The notes under the pieces: model-generated
Seen by the model: the letters and a program-made list of their open reading frames with translations, nothing else
Told to the model about the DNA's origin: nothing
Databases searched by the model: none
Shown: in pieces, positions 9,087-18,415 of the stretch
Numbering within the stretch: position 1 is the first letter of the stretch
How the letters are laid out: each line of letters starts with the position of its first letter
Made by a program: the position numbers and the translations under genes
Origin: OFTM10 sp964196195
GTDB lineage: Bacteria > Actinomycetota > Acidimicrobiia > Acidimicrobiales > Aldehydirespiratoraceae
DNA length: 64,000 nucleotides
Assembly: GCA_964196195.1 (NCBI GenBank)
Contig: CAXMSE010000087.1
Span: 1-64,000 of the forward strand
Direction of reading: 5' to 3'

Positions 9087-10340
9087 ACGGCGGCGGGGGC
9101 GGGTGATGATCGGATAGGCCGCGGCGGCGACCAGGGAGAGTGAGACGATCGCGGCCCAGTGGCTGAGAGCATGAAAGCTGCTCAGGTCGACGATCACGCC
9201 CGAAGCGAGACCGGCGAGCGCGCCGGAGGCCACCATGGTGAAATCGGCCGCGCCCTGCACCGCGGCGCGCTCGTTCACCGGGAACGCCGAGGTGAGTAGG
9301 GCGCTGCCCGAGATCATCGCGAAAGACCAGCCGAGTCCGATGAGGAACAGGCCGATGAAGACGCCGAGGCTGTCTTCGGGGTCGGTGTGAGATGCCATTT
9401 CGGCACCGATGAAGAGGGTGATGCCAGCCGAGGCCACCATCACGTTGGTGGGCAGTCGATCGACGAGCCAACCAACGACGGGGGAGAAGAAGTACATGCC
9501 GACGATGTGCAATGAGATGACGAGGCCGATGATCTGCTTCTCGTGAGCGCCGTCGTTCATGTGCAGCGGAGTGACGATCATGACCGCGGCCATCACTCCC
9601 TGGCCGACCGCCATCGCCCCGACCGCCAGCGCAGCAACGGGGTGGGCGAAGAGCTTCCTGAACGACTCGACCAAGCCTGGTCCCTTGGTAGTGCCGTCGT
9701 CGCCGCCCAGGCGGCGGGCGAGTACGAGAGGATCGGGTCGCAGGTTGATATGGACAATGACGGTCGCCGCCGCGAACACCACCATTCCCATCAGGTAGGG
9801 ACCGGCGAGCTCATCGAGTCCGAATTGTTCGGCGACCCATCCGGTGGGGCCGAGGGCCACCGTGGGGCCAAGAACCGACCCGATGGAGGCGGCCCACACC
9901 AGTATTCCGATCGCCTGGGCCCGACGGTCGGCCGGGGCGAGGTCGGCGGCGGTGTAGCGGGCTGCCAGATTGGTGCCGTTGCCAACTCCGATCCCGAGCA
10001 CTCCCAGGATCAGCAGGGGGTAGAACTCGACGACCACCGCGATGAAGGCGATGGTGGCGCCAAAGAATGCGAATGTCCATCCGATGCGGAGGCCCGGCCT
10101 TCGCCCATGCGCCGCCATGTGGCGGGTGAGGGGGACTGTGGCGAGCGCACCGCCCACGCTGATCATGGTGGAGGCGAAGGTGGCCCAGCTGTCGCTGTTG
10201 GTCATTTCCTGAGCGGCGAGGCTGGTGCCGGAAAAGCCTCCGGCCATACCCATGCCCGCGGCACCGACCGAAGCAATCAGCACCCGCTTGGTTCGGCGCT
10301 GGATCGCGGCGACTTCGATGTCGTCGATGATGCCGGTCAT
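9039..10340 (-). CDS. MFS transporter
   Basis: This protein of about 433 residues has 12 hydrophobic segments and typical MFS features, including TRHMAAHGRRPG in the loop after TM2 and VVGWLVDRLP in the second half. I start it at ATG 10340. An upstream extension to 10463 would add a proline- and arginine-rich tail unlike a real N-terminus. No strong ribosome binding site is seen. Its stop lies inside the convergent gene ending at 9086. The substrate is unknown. Confidence 0.82.
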   Translation of the reverse strand: MTGIIDDIEVAAIQRRTKRVLIASVGAAGMGMAGGFSGTSLAAQEMTNSDSWATFASTMISVGGALATVPLTRHMAAHGRRPGLRIGWTFAFFGATIAFIAVVVEFYPLLILGVLGIGVGNGTNLAARYTAADLAPADRRAQAIGILVWAASIGSVLGPTVALGPTGWVAEQFGLDELAGPYLMGMVVFAAATVIVHINLRPDPLVLARRLGGDDGTTKGPGLVESFRKLFAHPVAALAVGAMAVGQGVMAAVMIVTPLHMNDGAHEKQIIGLVISLHIVGMYFFSPVVGWLVDRLPTNVMVASAGITLFIGAEMASHTDPEDSLGVFIGLFLIGLGWSFAMISGSALLTSAFPVNERAAVQGAADFTMVASGALAGLASGVIVDLSSFHALSHWAAIVSLSLVAAAAYPIITRPRRRSEDPQLGGFEARNID

Positions 10341-10464
10341 GTCATGACGGGGCGAGGGGGAGGGCACAAAAGGGCATGACCTCGGCGATGCTACAGGCGA
10401 AGCCTGCGGACCCCGAGATCGTCTGCTCGTTGGTCGGGCGGGGCCTTGGTGCAATACTGCCACG

Positions 10465-10971
10465 ATGGGTCCGGTACAGGTTTGGCGATCGCCGAAAGTG
10501 GAGGTGAGGGAAAGCCACCTCGGCGGACTTGCGGTCTACGCGGCAACGCCGATCACTCGAGGAGAACGCGTGGCGGTGAAGGTCGGCCACGTGGTCGACA
10601 CTGCCGAAGTGCTGAGGCTCACCGAGGAGATCGGCGATTTCAGTCTCCAGATCGACGACGACACCTTCCTATCGCCCCGCGACCTCGATGAATACGACGA
10701 CATGGTGGTGCACATCAATCACTCCTGTGAGGCCAATGTCGGCTTCCGTGGCAACGTCACCTATGTGGCGATGCGCGACATCGCTGCGGGCGAGGAGCTG
10801 TGCCACGACTACGCAACCGCGCGACTCGCGCCCTACCGGTTGGATTGCGCATGCGGAACGCCGTCGTGCCGGGGCACGATCACCGAATCGGATTGGCAAC
10901 TTGCGCCGGTCCAGTCCCGTTACGCCGGATTTTTCATGCCCCACGTGCAGAGCAGGATCGACGCTTCTTGA
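10465..10971 (+). CDS. SET-domain protein
   Basis: This 168-residue protein has the SET-domain signature: INHSCEANVGF (about residue 89) and GEELCHDY (about residue 111). It then has the post-SET cysteine group CACGTPSCRG. In eukaryotes this fold methylates lysines with S-adenosylmethionine. Bacterial versions are found scattered and their targets are mostly unknown. All four post-SET zinc-type cysteines appear to be present (three here plus the SET NHSC cysteine). It sits directly upstream of an EamA transporter, with no obvious partner substrate encoded nearby. Confidence 0.85.
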   Translation: MGPVQVWRSPKVEVRESHLGGLAVYAATPITRGERVAVKVGHVVDTAEVLRLTEEIGDFSLQIDDDTFLSPRDLDEYDDMVVHINHSCEANVGFRGNVTYVAMRDIAAGEELCHDYATARLAPYRLDCACGTPSCRGTITESDWQLAPVQSRYAGFFMPHVQSRIDAS

Positions 10972-10985
10972 TCTCCGCGCCAGCC

Positions 10986-11861
10986 GTGTCCGACCAGTCG
11001 GAGCGAGGGGGCATCATCGGAGCGGTGGCCGCGATCTGCCTTTGGTCGGCGGGCAATGTGATGGTGGTGGAGACCCCCATGGCAGGCATGCAGATCGCTT
11101 TCTGGAGGATCCTGCTCGGTGCCGTCGTCTACTCATTCGCCGTCTACGCGAGCCGCGGATCACTGACCAGGGCGGGATTCGTGGCGTCGGCCCCCGCCGG
11201 GATCGTGATCGGCCTCGAGATCGGCGCCTTCTTCGTCGCTCTCAAGCACACGACGGTGGCGAACGTCACCGTGCTGGCGGCTCTCAGTCCTCTGGTGCTT
11301 CTGGCGATCGCTGCCCGACGTTTCGGTGAGACGGTCACGCGCTTCCTCCTGGCCGTCACCGTGGTGGCCACCGCCGGAGTGGGGCTGGCGATATTCGGGT
11401 CGACTCGACACACCTCTTGGAGCCCGAAGGGAGATCTCCTGGCGATCGTGGCGATGTTCCTGTTCGCTGCATACCTCGCCATGTCGAAGCGGGCCAGGAT
11501 GTCGGTGCCCATACTCGAGTTCCAGGCCTGGCTCTGGATCGTCGGCGCTACCGTCCTTCTTCCGTTAGCGGTTGTCGATGCCGGCGGGGCCGATCTCCCC
11601 ACCACCCGCCAGTGGGTCTGGCTGCTTGCCCTCCTCGCCGTGCCCGGCACCGGCCACATGGCCATGAACTGGGCTCACCCGCGAGTCCGACTCGTGGTTG
11701 CCTCCATGCTCACTCTCGCCGTTCCCGTGCTCTCGTCGCTGGGCGCTGTCGCATTTCTCGACGAGTCGCTCGGCTGGGTGCAGGTCGGAGGCATGACGGT
11801 GGTGCTGGTGGTACTGGTTGCGGTGGTGAGGCGAGAATCTCGGCTCCTCAGCCCGCGTTGA
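10986..11861 (+). CDS. EamA-family (drug/metabolite) transporter
   Basis: About 291 residues form ten hydrophobic segments in two repeated EamA halves, the first beginning IIGAVAAICLWSAGN. The family exports amino acids or other small metabolites. The frame is open far upstream inside the SET gene, but membrane-protein sequence begins only after 10986. GTG 10986 is my choice; TTG 10968, overlapping the SET stop, is the alternative. Its 3' end overlaps the convergent tdh gene by 14 bases. Confidence 0.82.
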   Translation: MSDQSERGGIIGAVAAICLWSAGNVMVVETPMAGMQIAFWRILLGAVVYSFAVYASRGSLTRAGFVASAPAGIVIGLEIGAFFVALKHTTVANVTVLAALSPLVLLAIAARRFGETVTRFLLAVTVVATAGVGLAIFGSTRHTSWSPKGDLLAIVAMFLFAAYLAMSKRARMSVPILEFQAWLWIVGATVLLPLAVVDAGGADLPTTRQWVWLLALLAVPGTGHMAMNWAHPRVRLVVASMLTLAVPVLSSLGAVAFLDESLGWVQVGGMTVVLVVLVAVVRRESRLLSPR

Positions 11862-12879
11862 CCTCGAGTACAACCTTGCTGGCCTCTCCCGACGAGAGCA
11901 CCGAGAATGCATCCTCGAATCGATCGAGGGGGAAGCGATGGGTGATGGTGGGGGTGATGTCGAGGCCGGTGCCGAGCATGGCCAGTGCCTTGTGCCACGT
12001 TTCGAACATCTCTCGACCGTAGATCCCCTTGAGGGTGAGGCCCTTCAGGATGACCTGGTTGAGGTCGACGTGGGCGTCTTGGCCGAAAAGCCCCAGTAGG
12101 GCCACCTTTCCCCCGTGGATCATGGAGTCGATCATGTCGGCGAGCCCGTCGGGATGACCCGACATCTCGAGCCCGACGTCGAATCCCTCCACCATCTTGA
12201 GCTCGCTCATCACCGCGTCGATTACGCCGATGCCCGGCACCACGGCGCGGTTGGCGCCCATCGCCCGGGCGCGGTCGAGTCGAGCCTCCACCGGATCGGT
12301 GACCACAATGTGGCGGGCGCCGGCATGGCGACATATCGCCACCGCCATCTGCCCGATGGGGCCCGCTCCGGTGATCAGGACATCCTCGCCGACCAGGTCG
12401 AACGACAGGGCGGTGTGCACGGCATTGCCCAGGGGGTCGAGGATCGCGGCGATCTCGTCGGGCACCGAATCGGGGAGGGGGTAGACGTTTTCCTCGGGCA
12501 ACACGATGTAGTCCGCAAATGCACCCGATCGGTTGACTCCGATTCCCTGGGTTGCCCGACACAAGTGGTGCCGGCCGGCCCGGCAATTGCGACAGGTGCC
12601 ACACACGATGTGCCCTTCGCCTGCCACCCTGTCACCGACCGCCACACCGGTGACCCGGTCGCCCACGGCATCGACGATCCCCATGAACTCGTGCCCCACC
12701 ACCAGGGGCGGCTCGATCGTGTTCTGGGCCCAGTCGTCCCAGTCGTAGATGTGGAGATCGGTGCCGCACACCGCGGCTAGTCGTACCAGGATCCGCACCT
12801 GACCGACGCCTGGCTCGGGGGTGGGAACATCCTTTAGCTCCAGGCCCGGACTGGGTGCGGTCTTGACGAGTGCCCTCAC
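11848..12879 (-). CDS. tdh: L-threonine 3-dehydrogenase
   Basis: This 343-residue zinc alcohol dehydrogenase converts L-threonine to 2-amino-3-ketobutyrate with NAD+. It matches the E. coli enzyme closely: catalytic zinc segments AAVCGTDLH and VGHEFMG, the structural zinc loop CGTCRNCRAGRHHLC, and the NAD motif GAGPIG. The late segment KGIYGREMFETWHKA is characteristic of Tdh. The start overlaps the stop of kbl by four bases, so the two enzymes are co-translated and together cleave threonine to glycine and acetyl-CoA. Glycine and one-carbon genes elsewhere in the window fit this role. Confidence 0.96.
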   Translation of the reverse strand: MRALVKTAPSPGLELKDVPTPEPGVGQVRILVRLAAVCGTDLHIYDWDDWAQNTIEPPLVVGHEFMGIVDAVGDRVTGVAVGDRVAGEGHIVCGTCRNCRAGRHHLCRATQGIGVNRSGAFADYIVLPEENVYPLPDSVPDEIAAILDPLGNAVHTALSFDLVGEDVLITGAGPIGQMAVAICRHAGARHIVVTDPVEARLDRARAMGANRAVVPGIGVIDAVMSELKMVEGFDVGLEMSGHPDGLADMIDSMIHGGKVALLGLFGQDAHVDLNQVILKGLTLKGIYGREMFETWHKALAMLGTGLDITPTITHRFPLDRFEDAFSVLSSGEASKVVLEVNAG

Positions 12880-14084
12880 CGGGTGTCGCCGATCACTCTG
12901 AGCTCGGTGCCCACCGCGACGAACGCCGTCACGGCGCTATCGATGTCGGCATCGGTGTGAGAAGCGTTCATCTGGGTGCGGATGCGGGCGGTGCCCATCG
13001 GCACCACGGGATAGGAGAAGGCGGTGACGTAGAGGCCGTGCTCACCGAGGCGGCGGGCGAACTCGGATGCCAGAGCGGCTTCGCCGAGCATCACCGGGAT
13101 GATCGGGTGACCCTCGCCCGACAACTCGAAGCCGGCGGAGGTCATCGCGGCACGGAAACGCTCGGCGTTGCGGGAGAGTCGCTCCCGGAGGTGGTCTCCA
13201 TCTCGAGCCAGACGGATCGCGGTTCGAGCTCCGCCGAGGAGTGCGGGGGCCAGGGCGTTGGAGAACAGGTAAGGGCGGGCCCGCTGACGCAGCAGGTCGA
13301 CGATCGGTTGCCGCGAAGCCACGAAGCCACCCATCCCACCGCCGAGAGCCTTCCCCAGGGTGCTGGTGACGATGTCGACGCGATCGACGAGGTCGTGCAG
13401 TGCCGGTGTGCCCCGACCGCTCGGGCCGATGAACCCGGTGGCGTGACAGTCGTCGACCATCACGAGGGCACCGTGCCGGTCGGCCACCTCGCACAACGAA
13501 GCCAGATCAGCCACATAGCCATCCATGGAGAAGACACCGTCAGTGACCACGATGACGTGCTCGGCCCCTTCTGCCCTCGCTGCCGCGAGCTGGGAATCCA
13601 GGTGGTTGTAGTCGCGGGTGTCGAACCGATAGCGGCGAGCCTTGGAAAGTCGGATGCCGTCGATGATCGACGCATGATTCAGGGAGTCGGAGACGATGGC
13701 GTCGCCCTCTCCGAACAGGGGCTCGAACACCGCGCCGTTGGCATCGAAGCAGGCCGCGAATGAGATGGCATCGTCGGTGCCGAGAAAGTCGGCGATGTCG
13801 CGTTCGACTTGGCGGTGGAGGTCGAGGGTGCCGCAGATGAATCGCACCGACGCCATGCCGAACCCGTAGGTTTTGCCGGCTTCCACCGCGGCCGCGATGA
13901 TCTCGGGATGGTCGGCGAGCCCGAGGTAGTTGTTGGCGCACAGGTTGAGCACGGCGCCCTCTCCCGCGACCGTGACGGTGCCGCCTTGGGGGGATGTGAT
14001 CTCCCTCTCGGCCTTCCAGAGTCCGGCCTCTCGAATCTCGTCGAGTCGGGCGCCAATCACCGCGTCGAACGAGGTGCGACTCAT
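12876..14084 (-). CDS. kbl: 2-amino-3-ketobutyrate CoA ligase (glycine C-acetyltransferase)
   Basis: This 402-residue PLP enzyme of the alpha-oxoamine synthase family splits 2-amino-3-ketobutyrate with CoA into glycine and acetyl-CoA. Strong matches to E. coli Kbl include CANNYLGLA, GFGMASVRFICGT, LNHASIIDG and the PLP-lysine segment STLGKALGGG. The end RIRTQMNASHT is also typical. It overlaps tdh downstream and the S9 peptidase upstream by four bases each, giving a three-gene coupled operon. Confidence 0.96.
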   Translation of the reverse strand: MSRTSFDAVIGARLDEIREAGLWKAEREITSPQGGTVTVAGEGAVLNLCANNYLGLADHPEIIAAAVEAGKTYGFGMASVRFICGTLDLHRQVERDIADFLGTDDAISFAACFDANGAVFEPLFGEGDAIVSDSLNHASIIDGIRLSKARRYRFDTRDYNHLDSQLAAARAEGAEHVIVVTDGVFSMDGYVADLASLCEVADRHGALVMVDDCHATGFIGPSGRGTPALHDLVDRVDIVTSTLGKALGGGMGGFVASRQPIVDLLRQRARPYLFSNALAPALLGGARTAIRLARDGDHLRERLSRNAERFRAAMTSAGFELSGEGHPIIPVMLGEAALASEFARRLGEHGLYVTAFSYPVVPMGTARIRTQMNASHTDADIDSAVTAFVAVGTELRVIGDTR

Positions 14085-16033
14085 TCCGGGTCCAGGAGGT
14101 GGCGGGTGAAGAACTCCAGGATGAGCTCAGCCCGCTGAACGCGGTGCACCGGTGAGCCCGATCGACTGAGCTCATGGGTTTCGCCGGGGAAGCGGTAGTA
14201 CTCCGGCTCCCGCCCCAGGTCGCGAAGCGCGAAGTAGAGCTGGTCGGCCTGCTCGAACGGGCAGCGCAGGTCGTTGTCGGAGTGGATCATCAGCAAGGGG
14301 GTAGTCATCTCCGCGGCATAGCTGATGGGCGACATGCGGGCGTACTCCTCGGGGTCTTCGAGGTAGGACACGCCGAACCACACCCTGTCGATGCCGGAGA
14401 TGTCCGAGGTCATGTTGAGGCTGGCGAGGTTGTTGACGGCCCGTTCCGAGCAGGCCGCCTTGAAGCGGTTGGTGTGGCCGATGATCCAGCTGGTCATGTA
14501 GCCCCCGTAAGAGCCGCCGAGGACTCCCAGTCGGTCCGGGTCGATGAACGGATAGCGCTCAAGCGCGGTGTCGACCACCGCCATGAGGTCGTCGTAATCG
14601 ACGCTGCCCCATCCCGGCCCGCCCCTGTCGCGCCCGTTGATGGCTTGCCCCCAATCGTGGTCGCGGCCCGAACTGCCGCGGGGGTTGGCCATCACCACCA
14701 CGAACCCGGCATGCGCATACATCTGGGCCTCGTCGAGGAAATAGTCGCCGTACTGGGTGTGGGGCCCACCGTGGATGTTCAGCAACATCGGGTACTTCCC
14801 AGCGGGGTCGAAATCAGGGGGCGTGAACAACCAGGCATCGACTTCCACCTCTCCCGAGTGAGTGGTGAAGCGTTCGGCGGGCCGAGGCTGAGACCGCGAC
14901 ACGAACGCGTTGGTCACCGAGGTGAGCCGTGTCTCGCTCCCGTCGATCAGGACGAACAACTCGCTCGGTCGGTCCGGGGTTTCCGCGGTAAACGCGATCG
15001 TGTCGCCCCGCCTCGACCAACCCGTTACGGCCCGCTCGCCTCCGATCACGAGATGACGCGCCCCATCGGGGTCGATGCGGTGGAGGTGGATTCCGCCGCG
15101 ATCCTGGATCGATCCCCACAGGGTGCCGTCGGCGTCCCAGTGCGGGGGGCGCGGCGAGCTTCCGGCCATCCAGTCGCGATCGATGTCGGTGTCGAGCCAG
15201 CGGGGCGGCTCGGCGCCCTCGGTGAGCAGGCCGATCCGGCTGTTGCGGGGCAGAGATCCGGTGTCGTCGAAGCCGATCACCGCGACCACTGAGCCGTCGG
15301 GGGAGACAGCCGGAAGGTCGTAGGAACCCGATCCTCCGGTGAGTGGTGTGGGCTCACCGGCGTCGAGATCGAGGCGATGCACGTGGGTGTCGAGCCAGTC
15401 GATCTTCGGATCGGTGAACGCGGCAATAAGGCCGCCGCGAGGGTCCCAGGCAGGCGATGAGTAGTGGGCCGCGCCAGGGGTGAGGTCGCGGGGGCCGGCT
15501 GAACCATCGGTCGGCACCACATGGACGTGGGACGGCCGATCGAGAATGGGGCCCTCCCCGTTGAGCATGTAGAAGGGCTGATCGATCCGACGAGGCGGCC
15601 GTCGATCGACCTCGTCGTTGTCGTAGTGGTTGCCGCGCACCCGAGCTACGTAGGCCAGATTGCGGCCGTCGGGCGAGAAGGCGAGGCCGGCCACGCTCTC
15701 GTCGTGTTCGGCGAGCAGGGAGGCCTCACCTGGTCCGCCGGTCGACAAGAGATAGACCGACGAGCGCGTCTTGCCCTCCTTGTCCTTTCGGCGAGACGAC
15801 GTGAACGCGAGCATTCTCCCGTCGGGCGACCATCGTGGGCTGGCATCGTTCTCCTCGCCTGCGCTCACCGGCCGAGGGATGGAGTTGGCGTCGGTATCGA
15901 TGATCCACACGCGGCTGCGATAGCGGTTGGCGTCGCCATCGACCCTGCTCACCACGTACGCCACCTGGGTGCCATCGGGTGAGAGCTGGGGGTCGCTTGC
16001 TGATGCGAGGTGCTTGATGTCTTCGGGTCTCAT
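14081..16033 (-). CDS. S9-family (prolyl oligopeptidase-type) serine peptidase
   Basis: About 650 residues. The N-terminal half is a TolB-like beta-propeller (repeated SPDG blades such as QLSPDGTQVAYV). The C-terminal half is an alpha/beta hydrolase with nucleophile motif GGSYGGYMTS, acid HSDNDLRCP and histidine GETHELSR. This is the layout of acylaminoacyl-peptidase or dipeptidyl-peptidase type enzymes. I start at ATG 16033 because family members begin close to the MRPEDIKHL segment; ATG 16069 would add twelve residues. There is no clear signal peptide, so it is probably cytoplasmic. It heads the kbl-tdh operon and is divergent from the second molybdenum hydroxylase. Confidence 0.9.
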   Translation of the reverse strand: MRPEDIKHLASASDPQLSPDGTQVAYVVSRVDGDANRYRSRVWIIDTDANSIPRPVSAGEENDASPRWSPDGRMLAFTSSRRKDKEGKTRSSVYLLSTGGPGEASLLAEHDESVAGLAFSPDGRNLAYVARVRGNHYDNDEVDRRPPRRIDQPFYMLNGEGPILDRPSHVHVVPTDGSAGPRDLTPGAAHYSSPAWDPRGGLIAAFTDPKIDWLDTHVHRLDLDAGEPTPLTGGSGSYDLPAVSPDGSVVAVIGFDDTGSLPRNSRIGLLTEGAEPPRWLDTDIDRDWMAGSSPRPPHWDADGTLWGSIQDRGGIHLHRIDPDGARHLVIGGERAVTGWSRRGDTIAFTAETPDRPSELFVLIDGSETRLTSVTNAFVSRSQPRPAERFTTHSGEVEVDAWLFTPPDFDPAGKYPMLLNIHGGPHTQYGDYFLDEAQMYAHAGFVVVMANPRGSSGRDHDWGQAINGRDRGGPGWGSVDYDDLMAVVDTALERYPFIDPDRLGVLGGSYGGYMTSWIIGHTNRFKAACSERAVNNLASLNMTSDISGIDRVWFGVSYLEDPEEYARMSPISYAAEMTTPLLMIHSDNDLRCPFEQADQLYFALRDLGREPEYYRFPGETHELSRSGSPVHRVQRAELILEFFTRHLLDPE

Positions 16034-16123
16034 TCTCGCACCGTAGTGCGGGCTGAAGAGTGCGGTCATCGAATCCGCGTGGGATATTTAACTCTCGATC
16101 AGAACGTTCAAGGAGCTGCTGCG

Positions 16124-18415
16124 ATGGCGATAACGGAGTCCCCCCGATTCGTACGTGCTGACGGACCCGACAAGGTCACCGGGAGTGGGCGCTACACCGC
16201 GGATATGAACCTCACCGGGCAGCTGATCGCCAAGTTCCGCTATGCCGATGTGGCCAGTGCGCGAATCACCAGGCTCGACGTCTCGGCGGCGAGAGCGATG
16301 CCCGGAGTGTTCTCGGTGATCACCGACGAAGACGTTCCCGACGTGCACTACGGCTCGCCCGTCCCGGATCGCACCCTGTTCGCTCGCGATGTGGTTCGCT
16401 ACGAAGGCGAGGTGGTGGCCGCAGTCGCAGCGGTCGATGCCGCCACGGCCCAGCGAGCGGTCGATGCGATAGTCGTGGAGTACGAGTCCCTGCCCATCGT
16501 CGGGGACCTCGAGGCTTCCATCGCTGAGGGCTCACCCCTGGTGCATGAGGATTGGGAGTCATACGAAGTCGACGGCGATGTCGTGCAGCGGCCCAACGTG
16601 GCATCGTTTTCGTCCATCGAAAAAGGCGACGTGCAGGCGGGCCTCGACCAGGCCGACCACATCGTCACCAGTCGCTACGTCGCCGACGGCAGCCATGCCA
16701 TCCCAATCGAGCCGCGAGCCGTGATCGCCCAGTGGGAGGGCAACAAGGTCACGATCTGGACATCGACCCAGGTCCCCTTCGACGCCCGCAACGGGGTGTG
16801 CGAAACCCTGCAGATGCCCGCCAATCGCGTACGCGTCATCGTCCCCCACCTCGGCGGCGGCTTCGGCGGCAAGTGCGGATTCCACTTCGAGGCCCACGTG
16901 GCGGCTCTGGCGAAGGCCACCCGGCGGCCCGTCAAGCTGGTGTTCTCGCGGCGTGAGGAGTTCCTCGCTCCTGATCGGCGGCGAGAGGCGATGATCATCG
17001 ACATCACCACCGGGGTGAGAGACGACGGCACCATCACCGCCCGAACCGGCTGGATAGCGGTGGAGAACGGGGCCTACACCGCCGATTCCGCCTTCTTCCC
17101 CCAGCTCTCCGCCATGCACGTGGCGGGCCCCTACGCCATTCCCAATGTGTTTATCGAATCGTCGCTCATCTACACGAACCATCAACCATCCGGTTCGGTG
17201 CGAGCTCCCACCGCGCCCCAGGCGTGCTGGGCATCGGAATCGCACAACGACGAGGTCGCGCGGGCCATCGGCATGGATCCGGTCGAGTTCCGTCGCCGCA
17301 ATCTCGTCGACGAAGGGATCGAAGGTCCGTCCGGGCAGGTCTATGGCGACATCGGAGTGCGCCGCTGCCTCGAGGCCGCTGTCGAGGCAGCGGGATACGG
17401 AGACGATCTGCCTGCCGACGAAGCCATCGGAGTCGCCGTCGGCTGGTGGCCGAGTTTCCCGGGCCCTTCCGGCGCCTACATCAAGCTCGACGGAGACGGC
17501 TCGGGCCAGATCATCACCGGTGCTCAAGAATGCGGCACCGGATCGGTCATGACCTTGCGCCAACTCGCCGCCGATGAGCTCGGCATGGCTGCCGAAGACT
17601 TCGAACTCGTCTATCAGGACACGAGTGCGGCCCCCTACGACAGTGGAGCCACCGGCTCACAAACCCTCCTCAACAACGGGAGGGCGGTTGTGGAGGGCGC
17701 GAAGGAGATCGCCGAACAACTCAAGGAACTGGCCGCCGATCAACTCGAAGCCTCCGCCGCCGACATCGTCTTGACGGATGGACGCGCCCATGTCGCCGGT
17801 TCCCCCGACAAGTCGGTGTCGATTTCGGAGTTGGCAGGCATCGCTGGCGGGGGAGAGCTGCTCATCGGTAAGGGCTCGGGCACGCCCCCGGAGTATCCCA
17901 GCGCGAGCGCCACCTGTGTGGGCGATCAGGGGATGGCCGGTTGGGCCGGCCCCCAATTCTCCTGTCACGCCATCAGGATTCGATTGGATCGTGAAACGGG
18001 GGTGGTGAGGGTCCTCGACATCTCTGCCGCTCACGACTCGGGCACCATCATCAACCCGATCGCGGCTCAGGGTCAGGTGGAAGGTGGGGTCATGATGGGG
18101 ATCGGTCAGGCCCTCACCGAGGGAACCCGCTACGGAGACGACGGGCGCCAGCAAAACCCGGGCCTGCTCGAATACAAGCTTCAGACGGCGGCCGATGTGC
18201 CAGCCATCCACACCACCTTCATAGAGGTGCCCGACCCCAACGCGGGGCCGCGCGGAGCCAAGGGAGTGGCGGAAGCACCCAACGTGCCCACTGCGGCAGC
18301 CATCGCCAATGCCATCGCCAAGCTGGTCGGCCAGCCGGTGCGCCAACTCCCGATGACCGCCGAACGGGTCTGGACCACATCCACCCGCGGTTCTGAGGAA
18401 GGGGGCAGGTCGTGA
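16124..18415 (+). CDS. Second molybdenum hydroxylase, molybdopterin-binding subunit
   Basis: This 763-residue catalytic subunit belongs to the xanthine oxidase family. AAGGAG at 16110-16115 fixes the start at ATG 16124, eight bases on. Cofactor segments are LGGGFGGKCGFHFE (about residue 245), GQVEGGVMMGIGQA (about residue 656) and GAKGVAEAPNVPT with the expected glutamate. The active-site loop reads GSVRAPTAP. That differs from both CO dehydrogenase forms and from the first hydroxylase in this window (AAYRSPSAP), so the two systems probably act on different substrates. The stop overlaps the next gene (GTGA). Confidence 0.92.
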   Translation: MAITESPRFVRADGPDKVTGSGRYTADMNLTGQLIAKFRYADVASARITRLDVSAARAMPGVFSVITDEDVPDVHYGSPVPDRTLFARDVVRYEGEVVAAVAAVDAATAQRAVDAIVVEYESLPIVGDLEASIAEGSPLVHEDWESYEVDGDVVQRPNVASFSSIEKGDVQAGLDQADHIVTSRYVADGSHAIPIEPRAVIAQWEGNKVTIWTSTQVPFDARNGVCETLQMPANRVRVIVPHLGGGFGGKCGFHFEAHVAALAKATRRPVKLVFSRREEFLAPDRRREAMIIDITTGVRDDGTITARTGWIAVENGAYTADSAFFPQLSAMHVAGPYAIPNVFIESSLIYTNHQPSGSVRAPTAPQACWASESHNDEVARAIGMDPVEFRRRNLVDEGIEGPSGQVYGDIGVRRCLEAAVEAAGYGDDLPADEAIGVAVGWWPSFPGPSGAYIKLDGDGSGQIITGAQECGTGSVMTLRQLAADELGMAAEDFELVYQDTSAAPYDSGATGSQTLLNNGRAVVEGAKEIAEQLKELAADQLEASAADIVLTDGRAHVAGSPDKSVSISELAGIAGGGELLIGKGSGTPPEYPSASATCVGDQGMAGWAGPQFSCHAIRIRLDRETGVVRVLDISAAHDSGTIINPIAAQGQVEGGVMMGIGQALTEGTRYGDDGRQQNPGLLEYKLQTAADVPAIHTTFIEVPDPNAGPRGAKGVAEAPNVPTAAAIANAIAKLVGQPVRQLPMTAERVWTTSTRGSEEGGRS

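Noticed and set aside
10800..10985. Long N-terminal extension of the EamA transporter
   Set aside because: This part overlaps the SET gene in another frame and translates to arginine-rich sequence without homology; a later start was chosen.
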